The translations under genes were made by a program, and so were the position numbers. 64,000 nucleotides of DNA from Xanthomonas nasturtii (lineage in GTDB: Bacteria > Pseudomonadota > Gammaproteobacteria > Xanthomonadales > Xanthomonadaceae): positions 119,503 through 183,502 of the forward strand of contig NZ_LYMI01000045.1 of the NCBI RefSeq assembly GCF_001660815.1, written 5' to 3'. The notes below the pieces were generated by a model. It ran no database searches and was not told the origin of the DNA. It saw only the letters and a program-made list of their open reading frames with translations. This document shows, in pieces, positions 18,686-27,624 of the stretch. Numbering within the stretch: the first letter of the stretch is position 1; each line of letters begins with the position of its first letter.

Positions 18686-20209
18686 GGTCACAAACGGTTT
18701 GAACGTGATCCCCAGGCCCGCCATGCTTTCGACTTCGCCGATCAGGTCGGCGCGCAGCAGCGGGCGCGAGTCGATCCAGCTTTGCGACAGGATCAACGAC
18801 AGCCGGGTGTCATCTGCAGTGAGTTCCAGCGTCGGGATCGGGTCGGATTCGTGCGCGCGGTGCAGCAACACCGCCAGCCGCAGCAGCGCGGCCTTGCGGC
18901 GGGTGGGCAGCAACAAGCGGTCCGGCAGCGCGTCGAATGCGGTCTTGGGCACATTGCGCCGATGCGTACGCACCAGCGCGGCCAGCACCTGCTGTTCCTG
19001 CCGCGAAAACCCGGCGATATCCGAGTGTTCCAGGATGTAGCTGCCGTGCACGTGGTACTGGCTGTGCGCAATGATCAGCCCCAGCTCGTGCAGACGCGCC
19101 GCGCGCCGCAGCACCTGTGCATCGTCGCCATCCAGTTGCCAGGACTCGCAGACCTGGTCGAACAGCCGGCAGGCGGTGGCTTCCACGCGCTGCGCCTGTA
19201 CTTCGTCGATGCCGTAGCGCTGCACCAGCGAGGCCACCGAGCTGTCGCGCGGATCGTTTTCGCCACCGCGGCCGAGCATGTCGTACAGGATGCCTTCGCG
19301 CATCGCGGCCTTGCTGACCATCAGCTTCTCCAGCCCCAGCGCCTGGAAGGCGGCCTCGAGCACCAGGATGCCGCCGGCGATGATCGGGCGCCGCTCGGCG
19401 GCCAGCCCAGGCAATTGGATATCTTCGATGCGCTTGGCCTTGAGCAACTCGTCGCGCAGCGCCGGCAGCGCCTCGGCGGTGATCGCGCCCTTGGTCAGCT
19501 TCATCGCCGCGCACATCTCGCCGATGGCCTTGTGCGTGCCGGACGAGCCGATCGCTTCATGCCAGCCCAGCGCCTTGTACTGGCCGGCGAACTGCTGGAA
19601 TTCGGCGCCGATCTCGGTCAGCGCGTCCTTCCATTTCTTCTTGGACAATTTGCCGCCGGGGAAAAACCGCCGCGTGCTGGCAATGCAGCCGGCCTGCAGG
19701 CTCTCGCGTTCCAGCGTCTGGAAGCCGCGGCCGATGATGAACTCGGTCGAGCCGCCGCCGATGTCGATCACCAGCCGGCGTTGATCGGGCTTGGGCGGCT
19801 GCGCATGCGCAACGCCCAGATAGATCAGGCGCGCTTCCTCGCGCCCGCTGACCACTTCGATCGCATGGCCCAGCGCGGTCTCGGCCGGCATCAGAAACGC
19901 CTGCGGCGAACGCAGTTGCCGCACCGTGTTGGTGGCCAACGCGCGCACGCGCAGCGAGGGCACTTCGCGAATGCGCTGGCCGAAACGTGCCAGGCATTCG
20001 AGCGCGCGCTGACGCGCTTCGTTGGAGATGCCACCTTTGCCATCCAGACCATCGGCCATGCGCACGGTCTCGCGCAAGCGATCGACGACGCGCAGCTGAC
20101 CCATCAGGTAGCGCGCAATGACCATGTGGAAACTATTGGACCCTAGGTCGATGGCGGCAAGAAAATCGCCATCGCGCAGGGGCGGAATCATGGGGGAGGG
20201 CATTGGCAT
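18683..20209 (-). CDS. ppx: Exopolyphosphatase
   Basis: The 508-residue Ppx/GppA enzyme releases phosphate from the ends of polyphosphate chains. The ASKHA-fold phosphate motifs AIDLGSNSFHMV (about 19-30) and VIDIGGGSTEFI (about 153-164) are present. The C-terminal half has an HD-like helical domain (ARLHELGLIIAHSQYHVH), as in E. coli Ppx (513). Several ATGs lie close together (20209, 20203, 20191); the first good one is given. It lies 169 bp downstream of ppk on the same strand. Some family members also hydrolyse pppGpp. Confidence 0.93.
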   Translation of the reverse strand: MPMPSPMIPPLRDGDFLAAIDLGSNSFHMVIARYLMGQLRVVDRLRETVRMADGLDGKGGISNEARQRALECLARFGQRIREVPSLRVRALATNTVRQLRSPQAFLMPAETALGHAIEVVSGREEARLIYLGVAHAQPPKPDQRRLVIDIGGGSTEFIIGRGFQTLERESLQAGCIASTRRFFPGGKLSKKKWKDALTEIGAEFQQFAGQYKALGWHEAIGSSGTHKAIGEMCAAMKLTKGAITAEALPALRDELLKAKRIEDIQLPGLAAERRPIIAGGILVLEAAFQALGLEKLMVSKAAMREGILYDMLGRGGENDPRDSSVASLVQRYGIDEVQAQRVEATACRLFDQVCESWQLDGDDAQVLRRAARLHELGLIIAHSQYHVHGSYILEHSDIAGFSRQEQQVLAALVRTHRRNVPKTAFDALPDRLLLPTRRKAALLRLAVLLHRAHESDPIPTLELTADDTRLSLILSQSWIDSRPLLRADLIGEVESMAGLGITFKPFVT

Positions 20210-20378
20210 GGCCGCATGGTAGCCGATGGGCCGCTGGCCCCGTGAGAGGTCACGTATGCGCATGCGCGAGCGGGCGTGGTCGGCGGTCGAATCGCCGGGT
20301 GCCACTTGCAGGCAGCGGTTGCGGACGCGCCGCTCGTCTTGGCGAACGGCGTCCCGCCCTGCGCGCTGCCCGCGGCGC

Positions 20379-22496
20379 TCAGATCCGGTCGAGCAAGGTC
20401 ATCTGCGCCGAATGTGGCGGCTCGCCCGGGCCGGGAGTGCGCTTGTGGTACACGCCCTCGGCATCCAGCTCCCAGGCGCTGACGTTGTCGTCCAGATAGT
20501 TCTGCAGCACTTCGCGGTAGACACGCTTGGCCAGATCCGGCTCCAGGATCGGGAAGCAGGTCTCCACCCGCCGCAGCAGATTGCGTTCCAGCCAGTCGGC
20601 GCTGGCGCAATACAACTCGGCCGCACCGTCGTTGCCGAACCAGTACACGCGGCTATGTTCCAGGAATCGCCCCACGATCGAGCGCACGCGGATGTTCTCG
20701 GACACGCCCGGCACCCCGGGGCGCAGCGTGCAGGCGCCACGCACGATCAAATCGATCTGCACGCCCGCCTGCGACGCTGTGTACAGCGCACGCACCACCT
20801 GCGGTTCGTTGAGGGCATTCATCTTGGCGATGATGCGGCCCGGGCGACCCCTGCGGGCCAGCCGGGTCTCGCGATCGATCCGCTTGAGCACACCGGCATG
20901 CAGCGTAAAGGGCGACTGCAACAACTGCTCCAGCTTCATGCGCGGGGCAAGCCCGGACAACTGCTGGAACAGCATGTGCACATCGTTGCCGATCTCCGCA
21001 TCCGCCGTGATCAGGCTGATGTCGGTGTACAGCCGCGCGGTGCCGCTGTGGTAATTGCCGGTGCCCAGGTGCACGTAGCGTTTGAGCTTGCGCCCCTCGC
21101 GCCGCACGATCAGCAGCATCTTGGCGTGGGTCTTGAAACCGACCACGCCATAGACCACCTGCACGCCGGCTTCCTGCAACTTGTCGGCCAGGCCCAGGTT
21201 GGCTTCTTCATCGAAGCGCGCACGCAACTCCACCACCACGGTGACGTCCTTGCCGTTGCGCGCGGCCAGAATCAGCGCATCGACAATCAACGAATCCTTG
21301 CCGGTGCGGTACAGCGTCTGCTTGATCGCCAGCACATTCGGGTCGACTGCGGCCTGACGGATCACGTCCAGCACCGCAGTGAACGCATCGAAGGGGTGAT
21401 GCAGCAAGACATCGCCCTTTTTGACGATCTCGAAGATGCCTTCGCTGTCGCGCAAGGTGCGCGGATTGAACGAGGGGTATTTGAGCTCGGGGCGCTGCAC
21501 CAGATCGTAGACCTGCGTGACACGGCTCAGATTGACCGGCCCCACGATGCGGTACACCGCATTTTCGTTCAGGCCAAAATTCTGCAACAAGGTGCGCGTG
21601 ATTGGCGCCGGGCAATCGTGCGCAATCTCCAGGCGCACCGCCGGCCGGTAGCCGCGCGTGACCAGTTCGTCGCGCAGTGCCAGCGCCAGGTTTTCGACTT
21701 CTTCCTCGTCCACCACCAGTTCGGAATTGCGGGTAACGCGGAACTGATACGAGCCCATGACCTGCATGCCCGGGAACAATTCGTCCACGAACTCGGACAA
21801 CACCGATGAGAGGAAGACGAAGCTCTGCGTGCCCTCCGGGGACAGGCTTGCCGGCAGCTGGATGATGCGCGGTAATGAGCGCGGCGCGCGCACGATGGCC
21901 AGATGCCCGGCGCGGCCGAACGCGTCCTGGCCTTCCAGCACCACCACGATGTTCAGCGTCTTGTTGAGGATCTTCGGGAACGGGTGCGCCGGGTCCAGCC
22001 CCAACGGCGACAGCACCGGCATGATCTCGTTGCGGAAATACGCACGCAGCCAACGCTTCTGGCGCGAGGTCCAGGCCGAGCGGCTGAGCACGGCAACACC
22101 GGCACCTTCCATCGCCGGGCGCAGTACTTCATTCCATGCGTGGTATTGCTGCTCGACCAGCTTGGCGGCGCGATCGTGCACCGCGTTGAGGATGGCGGTC
22201 GGGCTCAGCCCATCCGGTGCCGGCGGCAGCCCGAACTCTTGTGCGTGCCGCACGGTGGCCGCACGGATCTCGAAGAATTCGTCAAGATTGGTGCACGAGA
22301 TGCACAGGAAGCGCAGCCTTTCCAGCAACGGCACCTGTTCATCGAGCGCCTGCGCCAGCACCCGGAAATTGAAATCCAGCTGCGACAGCTCGCGGTTGAT
22401 GTACAGCGCCGGATCACGCAAGGGATCGGTGGCGATGTCGTCGCCGGGTGTGATGTCGTGCAGTTCTTTGGCGTGGCCCATGGAGTCGGTCATCAA
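20379..22496 (-). CDS. ppk: Polyphosphate kinase 1
   Basis: The 705-residue enzyme builds polyphosphate from ATP reversibly. It contains the N-terminal helical domain (INRELSQLDFNFRVLAQA), the head domain, and phospholipase-D-like catalytic domains. The autophosphorylated histidine is expected in GTGNYHSGTARLYTD near residue 482, and a second conserved histidine is in VVGFKTHAKMLL. Length is as in the family (about 690). The neighbours ppx and phoR-phoB place polyphosphate turnover next to its likely regulator. Confidence 0.96.
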   Translation of the reverse strand: MMTDSMGHAKELHDITPGDDIATDPLRDPALYINRELSQLDFNFRVLAQALDEQVPLLERLRFLCISCTNLDEFFEIRAATVRHAQEFGLPPAPDGLSPTAILNAVHDRAAKLVEQQYHAWNEVLRPAMEGAGVAVLSRSAWTSRQKRWLRAYFRNEIMPVLSPLGLDPAHPFPKILNKTLNIVVVLEGQDAFGRAGHLAIVRAPRSLPRIIQLPASLSPEGTQSFVFLSSVLSEFVDELFPGMQVMGSYQFRVTRNSELVVDEEEVENLALALRDELVTRGYRPAVRLEIAHDCPAPITRTLLQNFGLNENAVYRIVGPVNLSRVTQVYDLVQRPELKYPSFNPRTLRDSEGIFEIVKKGDVLLHHPFDAFTAVLDVIRQAAVDPNVLAIKQTLYRTGKDSLIVDALILAARNGKDVTVVVELRARFDEEANLGLADKLQEAGVQVVYGVVGFKTHAKMLLIVRREGRKLKRYVHLGTGNYHSGTARLYTDISLITADAEIGNDVHMLFQQLSGLAPRMKLEQLLQSPFTLHAGVLKRIDRETRLARRGRPGRIIAKMNALNEPQVVRALYTASQAGVQIDLIVRGACTLRPGVPGVSENIRVRSIVGRFLEHSRVYWFGNDGAAELYCASADWLERNLLRRVETCFPILEPDLAKRVYREVLQNYLDDNVSAWELDAEGVYHKRTPGPGEPPHSAQMTLLDRI

Positions 22497-22600
22497 GACG
22501 GAAAGTGTGCGTATTTGCCGCGCGTGCCATGCAGCGAAGGTAACGCGGTGCGCACGTCACGAGCCGATCGCAGCGCGTTGCGGCGCATGCTTACTACATA

Positions 22601-23929
22601 TCACGCCGAGCGTGACAGTGGCACCGATTGCTCGCGCTGCACGACGCGCGCAGCCACAAAATGACACGAGAATTCGCTGCCGCGTCCCACTTCGCTTTCG
22701 ATGTCCAGGCGCGCCTGATGCAGCCCCAGGATGTGCTTGACGATCGACAGCCCGAGCCCGGTGCCGCCGCTCTCGCGCGAGCGGCTGCTGGACACCCGAT
22801 AGAAGCGTTCGGTGATGCGCGGCAGATGCGAGGCGGGAATGCCGTAGCCGGTGTCGCGCACCGCCAGCGCCGCGCCATCGCCTTCGCGCACGAAGCGGAT
22901 CGTCACCGTGCCGCCACCCGGCGTGTAGCGCACCGCATTGGTCACCAGATTGGAAAACGCGCTGTGCAGTTCCTTGTTGGAGCCGAGCAGATCCACACCG
23001 GCCTCATCGATCACTTCCACCGTGTGGCGGCCCTGGCTGTGCGCCTCGGCCTCGCGGCGCAGGGTGGAGAGCATCGGCGCCATCGCCACGTGTTCTTCGC
23101 CGAGTTCTTCCTGCGATTCCAGCCGCGACAGCGTCAACAGGTCTTCCACCAGCTGCGCCATGCGCTGCGATTGCTTGCGCATCTCCGCCAGCATCGGGCC
23201 CGAATCGGGGAAATCTTCCGGGTCGAGCATGTCCAGGTAACCGTGCACCACCGTCAACGGGGTACGCAGTTCGTGCGAGACATTGGCCACGAAGTCGCGA
23301 CGTACCTGTTCCAGCCGCAGCAGCTTGCTGACATCGCGCGCCACCAGTAGCCAGTAGTCGTCGGAATAGGGAATCAGGCGCAGATTCAGGCGCAGATCCG
23401 GGTCCACCGGCGAGGCGGCATCGAGCATCGGTTCTGCATTGCGACCGGCCGCCAGCCAATGCGCCAGCGGCAACGGCTGCAGCCGCTCCACTACCGATAC
23501 GCCCATATCGCCGGGGTGATGCAGGCCCAACAAACCGCCGGCGGCCTTGTTGAACCACTGCACGCGTTGGCCGTTGCGATCCACCACCACCACCGCATCC
23601 GGCAGCGCCTGCGCTGCGGCGCGGTAGGTGCGCAACATATCGATCAGGCGGCGCTTGCGCCCGCGCATTTCGGCCTGGCTGCGATACAGCAGCCGGTCCA
23701 GCTCGTTCCAGGCGCCGACGCCGGCGGCCGGTTCGGCGCGCTGGCGCGCCGTGAGCCGGCGCAGCACCTGGCGCAGGCGCCAGTAATGCCAGGTCAGCAC
23801 GCCCAGCGCGGTGAGCGTCAGTGCCATCCACACATGCTCGATCAATACGCCCACCACGACGGCAGCGCCCAGCAACAGCGCAAGGGTGCCAAGCGTCTTG
23901 AGCCAGGCGGAACGAATATGTTGAGGCAT
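22601..23929 (-). CDS. phoR: Phosphate regulon sensor histidine kinase PhoR
   Basis: The inner-membrane sensor kinase has two hydrophobic segments at the N-terminus (LALLLGAAVVVGVLIEHVW, then MALTLTALGVLTWHYW) with almost no periplasmic loop, as in E. coli PhoR. A PAS domain at about 95-195 follows, then the H-box FVANVSHELRTPLTVVHGY, the N-box FSNLVTNAVRYTP and G-boxes DTGYGIP and GGTGLGLSIVKHI. It phosphorylates PhoB when phosphate is low. Start at ATG 23929 gives 442 residues; a GTG at 23944 adds five. It is 73 bp after phoB. Confidence 0.93.
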   Translation of the reverse strand: MPQHIRSAWLKTLGTLALLLGAAVVVGVLIEHVWMALTLTALGVLTWHYWRLRQVLRRLTARQRAEPAAGVGAWNELDRLLYRSQAEMRGRKRRLIDMLRTYRAAAQALPDAVVVVDRNGQRVQWFNKAAGGLLGLHHPGDMGVSVVERLQPLPLAHWLAAGRNAEPMLDAASPVDPDLRLNLRLIPYSDDYWLLVARDVSKLLRLEQVRRDFVANVSHELRTPLTVVHGYLDMLDPEDFPDSGPMLAEMRKQSQRMAQLVEDLLTLSRLESQEELGEEHVAMAPMLSTLRREAEAHSQGRHTVEVIDEAGVDLLGSNKELHSAFSNLVTNAVRYTPGGGTVTIRFVREGDGAALAVRDTGYGIPASHLPRITERFYRVSSSRSRESGGTGLGLSIVKHILGLHQARLDIESEVGRGSEFSCHFVAARVVQREQSVPLSRSA

Positions 23930-24002
23930 GGAAGGCGTGATCACGAAGCGTCAGGTGGGCAGCCGCCCCGGCCAGAGTCCGGCCGGGCGGCTTGGCGGCA
24001 CG

Positions 24003-24692
24003 TCAGGTCGCCGACGAAAAACGATAGCCCGAGCCGCGCACGGTCTGCACCATGTTTTCCAGGCCGAACGGTTCCAGCGTCTTGCGCAGGCGGCGGATGT
24101 GTACGTCGATGGTGCGCTCTTCCACATACACGCTGCCGCCCCAGACATGGTCCAGCAGCTGGGTGCGCGTATACACGCGCTCGGGGTGGGTCATGAAGAA
24201 ATGCAGCAGGCGGTATTCGGTCGGGCCGATCGGCACCGGCGCATCGCCGGCGAACACGCGGTGCGCGGCGCCATCGATGCGCAGGCGGCCCAGCGCCACG
24301 CTGCCGTCTTCGTCGTCCTCGCGGGTGCGCCGCATCACCGCACGGATGCGTGCCAGCAGCTCGCGTGCCGAAAACGGCTTGACCACGTAATCGTCGACGC
24401 CGGCTTCCAGGCCACCGACGCGGTCGTTTTCTTCGCCACGCGCGGTGAGCATGATGATCGGAATCTCGCGTGTCAGCTGTTCCTTGCGCCAGCGACGCGC
24501 CAGATCCAGCCCGCTGGTGCCCGGCAGCATCCAGTCCAGCAGGATCAGATCCGGCACGCGGTCGGCGATGGCGGTCTGCGCCTCGCGCGCGTCGCCGGCA
24601 TGGATGGGCTCGAACTCGCCTTTGCGCAGCGCGAACGCCACCATGTCGCGGATCGCGGGTTCGTCATCGACGATCAGAATGCGTTTCTGCAC
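24003..24692 (-). CDS. phoB: Phosphate regulon response regulator PhoB
   Basis: The 229-residue OmpR-type regulator has an N-terminal receiver domain with acidic pocket VDDEPA, the phosphoacceptor Asp in LILLDWMLPGTSGLDL (about residue 53) and Lys in DDYVVKPFSARELL (about 105). The winged-helix domain (about 135-227) carries LTPTEYRLL-like PIGPTEYRLLHFF and TIDVHIRRLRKTL. It binds Pho boxes. A PhoB-box-like sequence about 50 bp upstream suggests autoregulation. Genes phoB-phoR-ppk-ppx all run in this direction. Confidence 0.95.
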   Translation of the reverse strand: MQKRILIVDDEPAIRDMVAFALRKGEFEPIHAGDAREAQTAIADRVPDLILLDWMLPGTSGLDLARRWRKEQLTREIPIIMLTARGEENDRVGGLEAGVDDYVVKPFSARELLARIRAVMRRTREDDEDGSVALGRLRIDGAAHRVFAGDAPVPIGPTEYRLLHFFMTHPERVYTRTQLLDHVWGGSVYVEERTIDVHIRRLRKTLEPFGLENMVQTVRGSGYRFSSAT

Positions 24693-24741
24693 GCGGGGCT
24701 TACCGTCTGGCTCTGGTTGATCGCCAGTAGACTACGGTTTT

Positions 24742-24759
24742 GTGACTCTAATGTGACAT
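24742..24759 (-). promoter_or_regulatory. PhoB-box-like site upstream of phoB
   Basis: On the minus strand the bases read ATGTCACATTAGAGTCAC, with TGTCA and GTCAC half-sites in the spacing of a Pho box. About 13 of 18 positions match CTGTCATAWAWCTGTCAY. It ends about 50 bp before the phoB start, where autoregulatory Pho boxes lie in other bacteria. This is weaker than the site before phospholipase C. Confidence 0.45.
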
Positions 24760-24896
24760 CGCTGGCGTTGCCTTCGTACGGTCCGCCGTTGCGTCAAGCG
24801 GACTGAACCGCTACGCCTCGCCGGGTCGCCTTGCGAAAGCATGCGTTCGCATCGTTGATGCCGGCAACGTAACGCCAGGATGTCAGTGCGCGGGAA

Positions 24897-26543
24897 TCAG
24901 CGCGTGGATAGATCCGGGTCGCGGATGCCCTGGCGCCGCAGCTCCAGCACGGTCGGGGTGATCGCGGCGATGCGTGCATCCACGCGCGCCCGTGTCACAT
25001 AGTCGAGATCTTTCTTTTTCAACGCTTCCAGCTGGATCAGCGCCTGTTCGGCACGGCCGTTCAAAAACGCCGCTTCGGCATACGCTTCGCTCGCGCGCAG
25101 GTGGTCGCCGGACAGCTCGCAGGCGCGGGCGTAGCCTTGCTGCAGTAGCGGGTCGTCGCTGCGCCGGTGCAGCAAAGGCTCGAGCACCTGACGCGCGCGC
25201 TGGCCGGACCCCTTGCTGGCCTGCTCGTTGAGCGCGCCGGCATAGGTCAGCGCCACCGCGCGGTTGTTCGGCAATTGCTTGAGCAGCGCATCGAAGCGCG
25301 CATTGGCCGCCTCGCGCTGGCCCACCCGCGCTTGCGCCTCGCTCAGACCCAGCGCCAGCCACAGATTGTCCGGGTGCGCATCGAGCAGGGCGGCAAGCTC
25401 GGCCACCGGCTCGCCCGGCCGGCCGCCGCTGTTGCGCAGCCGGGCCAGCGCCAGGCCGTAGCGCTGCGCATCGCTCAAGCCTTGCTTGGCGCTGCGGCGC
25501 AGGTTCTCGTATTCGCGAATCGCCGCATCCGGCGTGGTTGCGCTGAGCACGCGCAGGCGCTCCTTGGCCCAGTCGAAGCCCTGCTGGTCTGCGCCGCGGC
25601 TCAGTGCGTCCACCGGCAACCGTAGCGCATAGGGCAGCAGCGCATTGCCGTTGCGGCTGAGTGGCTCCGACAGCGAGGGGTCGGCCGGGTCAACGCGTTC
25701 CTGGCGGCTTCCGCCCGGCACCGAGGTGGTCAACACCACGGTGTTCTTCTTCATCTGCTCGGCGCGCGCTTTTGCCTCGCTGATACGGGTGACCGTAACC
25801 GGGTGGGTCTGCAGGAAATCCGGTGCGCTGTAACCGCCCTCGTTGGCGCGCATCGCCACCGACATGCGCTCGAAGAAGCCGGCCATCGCGTCCACATCGT
25901 AGCCGCTGCGCACCAGGGTGCGGATGCCCAGCCGGTCGGCTTCGGATTCGTTGGAGCGGGTGTAGTCGATCTGCCGCTGCTGCATCAGCCCCATCGCGCT
26001 GGTAATGGTGGCCATGGTGGCATCGCCCTTGGAGTTGCCTCCGGCCTGTTGCGCCGCCACCACTGCTGCCAGCATGCCGAGCAGGATCGGGATCTGGTCG
26101 CGTTGCGCGCGTTCCACCCCGCGCAGCACGTGCTGCTGGGTGACGTGGGCAATTTCGTGCGACAGCACCGCCGCCACTTCGTCCTCGCGCTCGGCGGTCA
26201 AGACCAGCCCGGCATTGACCGCGATATAGCCGCCCAACGTGGCGAACGCATTGATCTGGCGGTCGCGCAGCATGAAGAAGGTAAACGGTTGCTGCGGCTG
26301 GTCGCTGTTGGCGCCCAGCCGGGTGCCCATGGTTTGCAGCCAGTCGGTGATCAGCGGGTCGTCGAGCACGTAGTCGTAGTTGCGCAACTCGGCCAGCATC
26401 ATCCTGCCGTACTCGGCCTGGCGCGCCGGGGTCAGCAATTCGCCAGCCGACGAACCGATGTCGGGCAGGCGGCTTTCCTGCGCAGGTGCCATGCCCATGG
26501 CGACGGCCAGCGTGAGGGCAGTGGCGAGCGGTAGCAGGCGCAA
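24897..26543 (-). CDS. M48 family metalloprotease with TPR region (BepA-like)
   Basis: The 548-residue periplasmic protein has a signal peptide (LLPLATALTLAVAMGMAPAQ), an M48 zinc protease domain with HEIAHVTQQH and the third ligand in NESEADRLG, and a C-terminal TPR-like region from about residue 330. This is the architecture of BepA (YfgC), which assembles or degrades outer-membrane proteins such as LptD and BamA. TTG 26543 is chosen because GGGAG lies just upstream and it starts the signal peptide directly. An ATG at 26603 would add 20 residues that do not look like a signal sequence. Confidence 0.88.
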   Translation of the reverse strand: MRLLPLATALTLAVAMGMAPAQESRLPDIGSSAGELLTPARQAEYGRMMLAELRNYDYVLDDPLITDWLQTMGTRLGANSDQPQQPFTFFMLRDRQINAFATLGGYIAVNAGLVLTAEREDEVAAVLSHEIAHVTQQHVLRGVERAQRDQIPILLGMLAAVVAAQQAGGNSKGDATMATITSAMGLMQQRQIDYTRSNESEADRLGIRTLVRSGYDVDAMAGFFERMSVAMRANEGGYSAPDFLQTHPVTVTRISEAKARAEQMKKNTVVLTTSVPGGSRQERVDPADPSLSEPLSRNGNALLPYALRLPVDALSRGADQQGFDWAKERLRVLSATTPDAAIREYENLRRSAKQGLSDAQRYGLALARLRNSGGRPGEPVAELAALLDAHPDNLWLALGLSEAQARVGQREAANARFDALLKQLPNNRAVALTYAGALNEQASKGSGQRARQVLEPLLHRRSDDPLLQQGYARACELSGDHLRASEAYAEAAFLNGRAEQALIQLEALKKKDLDYVTRARVDARIAAITPTVLELRRQGIRDPDLSTR

Positions 26544-26692
26544 GTGGAACTCCCAGGTAGGGCGCGGAGCATGCGGGCAGCACGGCGCGATGGCGTGAAT
26601 CATCGGTTAATCCACAGTGTTGCGGTGACGACATGGAAATTCCAGTCGCCCGGTACCATGTGTCAGACCTCAGACCAACCACGGAGTTTCCC

Positions 26693-27001
26693 GTGAGCCA
26701 AGACCATACCGATCAGGACGCGGCCTCCGGCCCGCAGATCACCCTGTATTCCTCTGCCATCTGCCCATACTGCGTGGCGGCCAAGAACTTCCTCAAGAGC
26801 AAGGGCAAGACCTGGACCGAGGTGCGGATCGACCTGGACCCGGCCGAGCGCAACAAGATGGTCGCCCTGGCCAAGCGCACCAGCGTGCCGCAGATCTTCG
26901 TCGGCGACGTCCACGTGGGCGGCTACGACGACATGATGGCCATGCACCGCGCCGGCAAGCTCGAACCGTTGCTGGCCGGTAGCGCCGGCGGTCAGGCATG
27001 A
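26693..27001 (+). CDS. grxC: Glutaredoxin 3
   Basis: The 102-residue thiol-disulfide oxidoreductase has the dithiol active site CPYC in SSAICPYCVAAKNFL (about residues 23-37), the cis-proline in TSVPQIFVG and GGYDD near the C-terminus, all typical of class I glutaredoxins. GTG 26693 is preceded by GGAG at good spacing; the frame is open further upstream without support. It overlaps the next gene by four bases (ATGA), suggesting a joint redox function. Confidence 0.9.
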   Translation: MSQDHTDQDAASGPQITLYSSAICPYCVAAKNFLKSKGKTWTEVRIDLDPAERNKMVALAKRTSVPQIFVGDVHVGGYDDMMAMHRAGKLEPLLAGSAGGQA

Positions 27002-27393
27002 GCGCCAATGACGGCGGCGCAGACGACCGCCTGCGCGAGTTCACCGAATTCCGCCAGCGCATGAACCAGCGCATCCTGGCCGAGCCGAACCAGGTGGTGC
27101 GGCGGTTCTTCGCCCTGGACACGCAGACCTACCAGGCCGGCGCTCTGGACGTGAAGACCAAGGAGCTGCTCGGCCTGGTCGCCTCGATGGTACTGCGCTG
27201 CGACGACTGCATCAGCTACCACGTCGCCCAGTGCAAAGAGGCAGGCGTGACCCGCGAGGAGTTCTTCGAAACCTTCTCTGTCGGCCTGGTGGTCGGCGGC
27301 TCCATCGTCATCCCGCACCTGCGCCGCGCGGTGGATTTTCTCGATCAGCTCGAAGGCGGCGCGCAGGCCCCGGCGCAGCACGCGCACGACTGA
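26998..27393 (+). CDS. Carboxymuconolactone decarboxylase family protein (AhpD-like)
   Basis: The 131-residue protein carries the AhpD-type redox motif CDDC in LRCDDCISYHVAQCKEAG, with the conserved His three residues after the second cysteine. Such proteins act as thiol peroxidases or reductants rather than decarboxylases. Its ATG overlaps the grxC stop by four bases, so the two are translationally coupled and glutaredoxin may be its electron partner (inference). Confidence 0.87.
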   Translation: MSANDGGADDRLREFTEFRQRMNQRILAEPNQVVRRFFALDTQTYQAGALDVKTKELLGLVASMVLRCDDCISYHVAQCKEAGVTREEFFETFSVGLVVGGSIVIPHLRRAVDFLDQLEGGAQAPAQHAHD

Positions 27394-27453
27394 GTGGGTA
27401 GTTGAGGCGCGGGAGTGGGGATTGGCGCGTCGTAGAAACGAGCAAGCGTGCAC

Positions 27454-27480
27454 GCGCCGCCCATCGGGGCGGCGCCTTGC
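27454..27480 (+). terminator. Probable terminator after the grxC operon
   Basis: A GC-rich stem GCGCCGCCC / GGGCGGCGC with an ATCG loop is followed by the weakly T-rich CTTGCATTT. It lies 60 bp after the operon. Confidence 0.45.
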
Positions 27481-27624
27481 ATTTGGGGGTCTGCCGCTCT
27501 TAGACCAAGGTCGGTTTGGGCGCCTTCACCGGCATCGGGCATAATTGTCGGTGAAACCTCATTGCGCCGATCTGCCGGGTTTGACGGCTGGCGCTCCCCC
27601 CTTCAAGTTCGGAAACCCAACGAT

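Noticed and set aside
17288..20146. A 952-codon plus-strand frame across the glycosyltransferase and ppx
   Set aside because: It runs antisense to two genes with full catalytic motifs and has an Arg/Gln/Ala-rich translation without domains.
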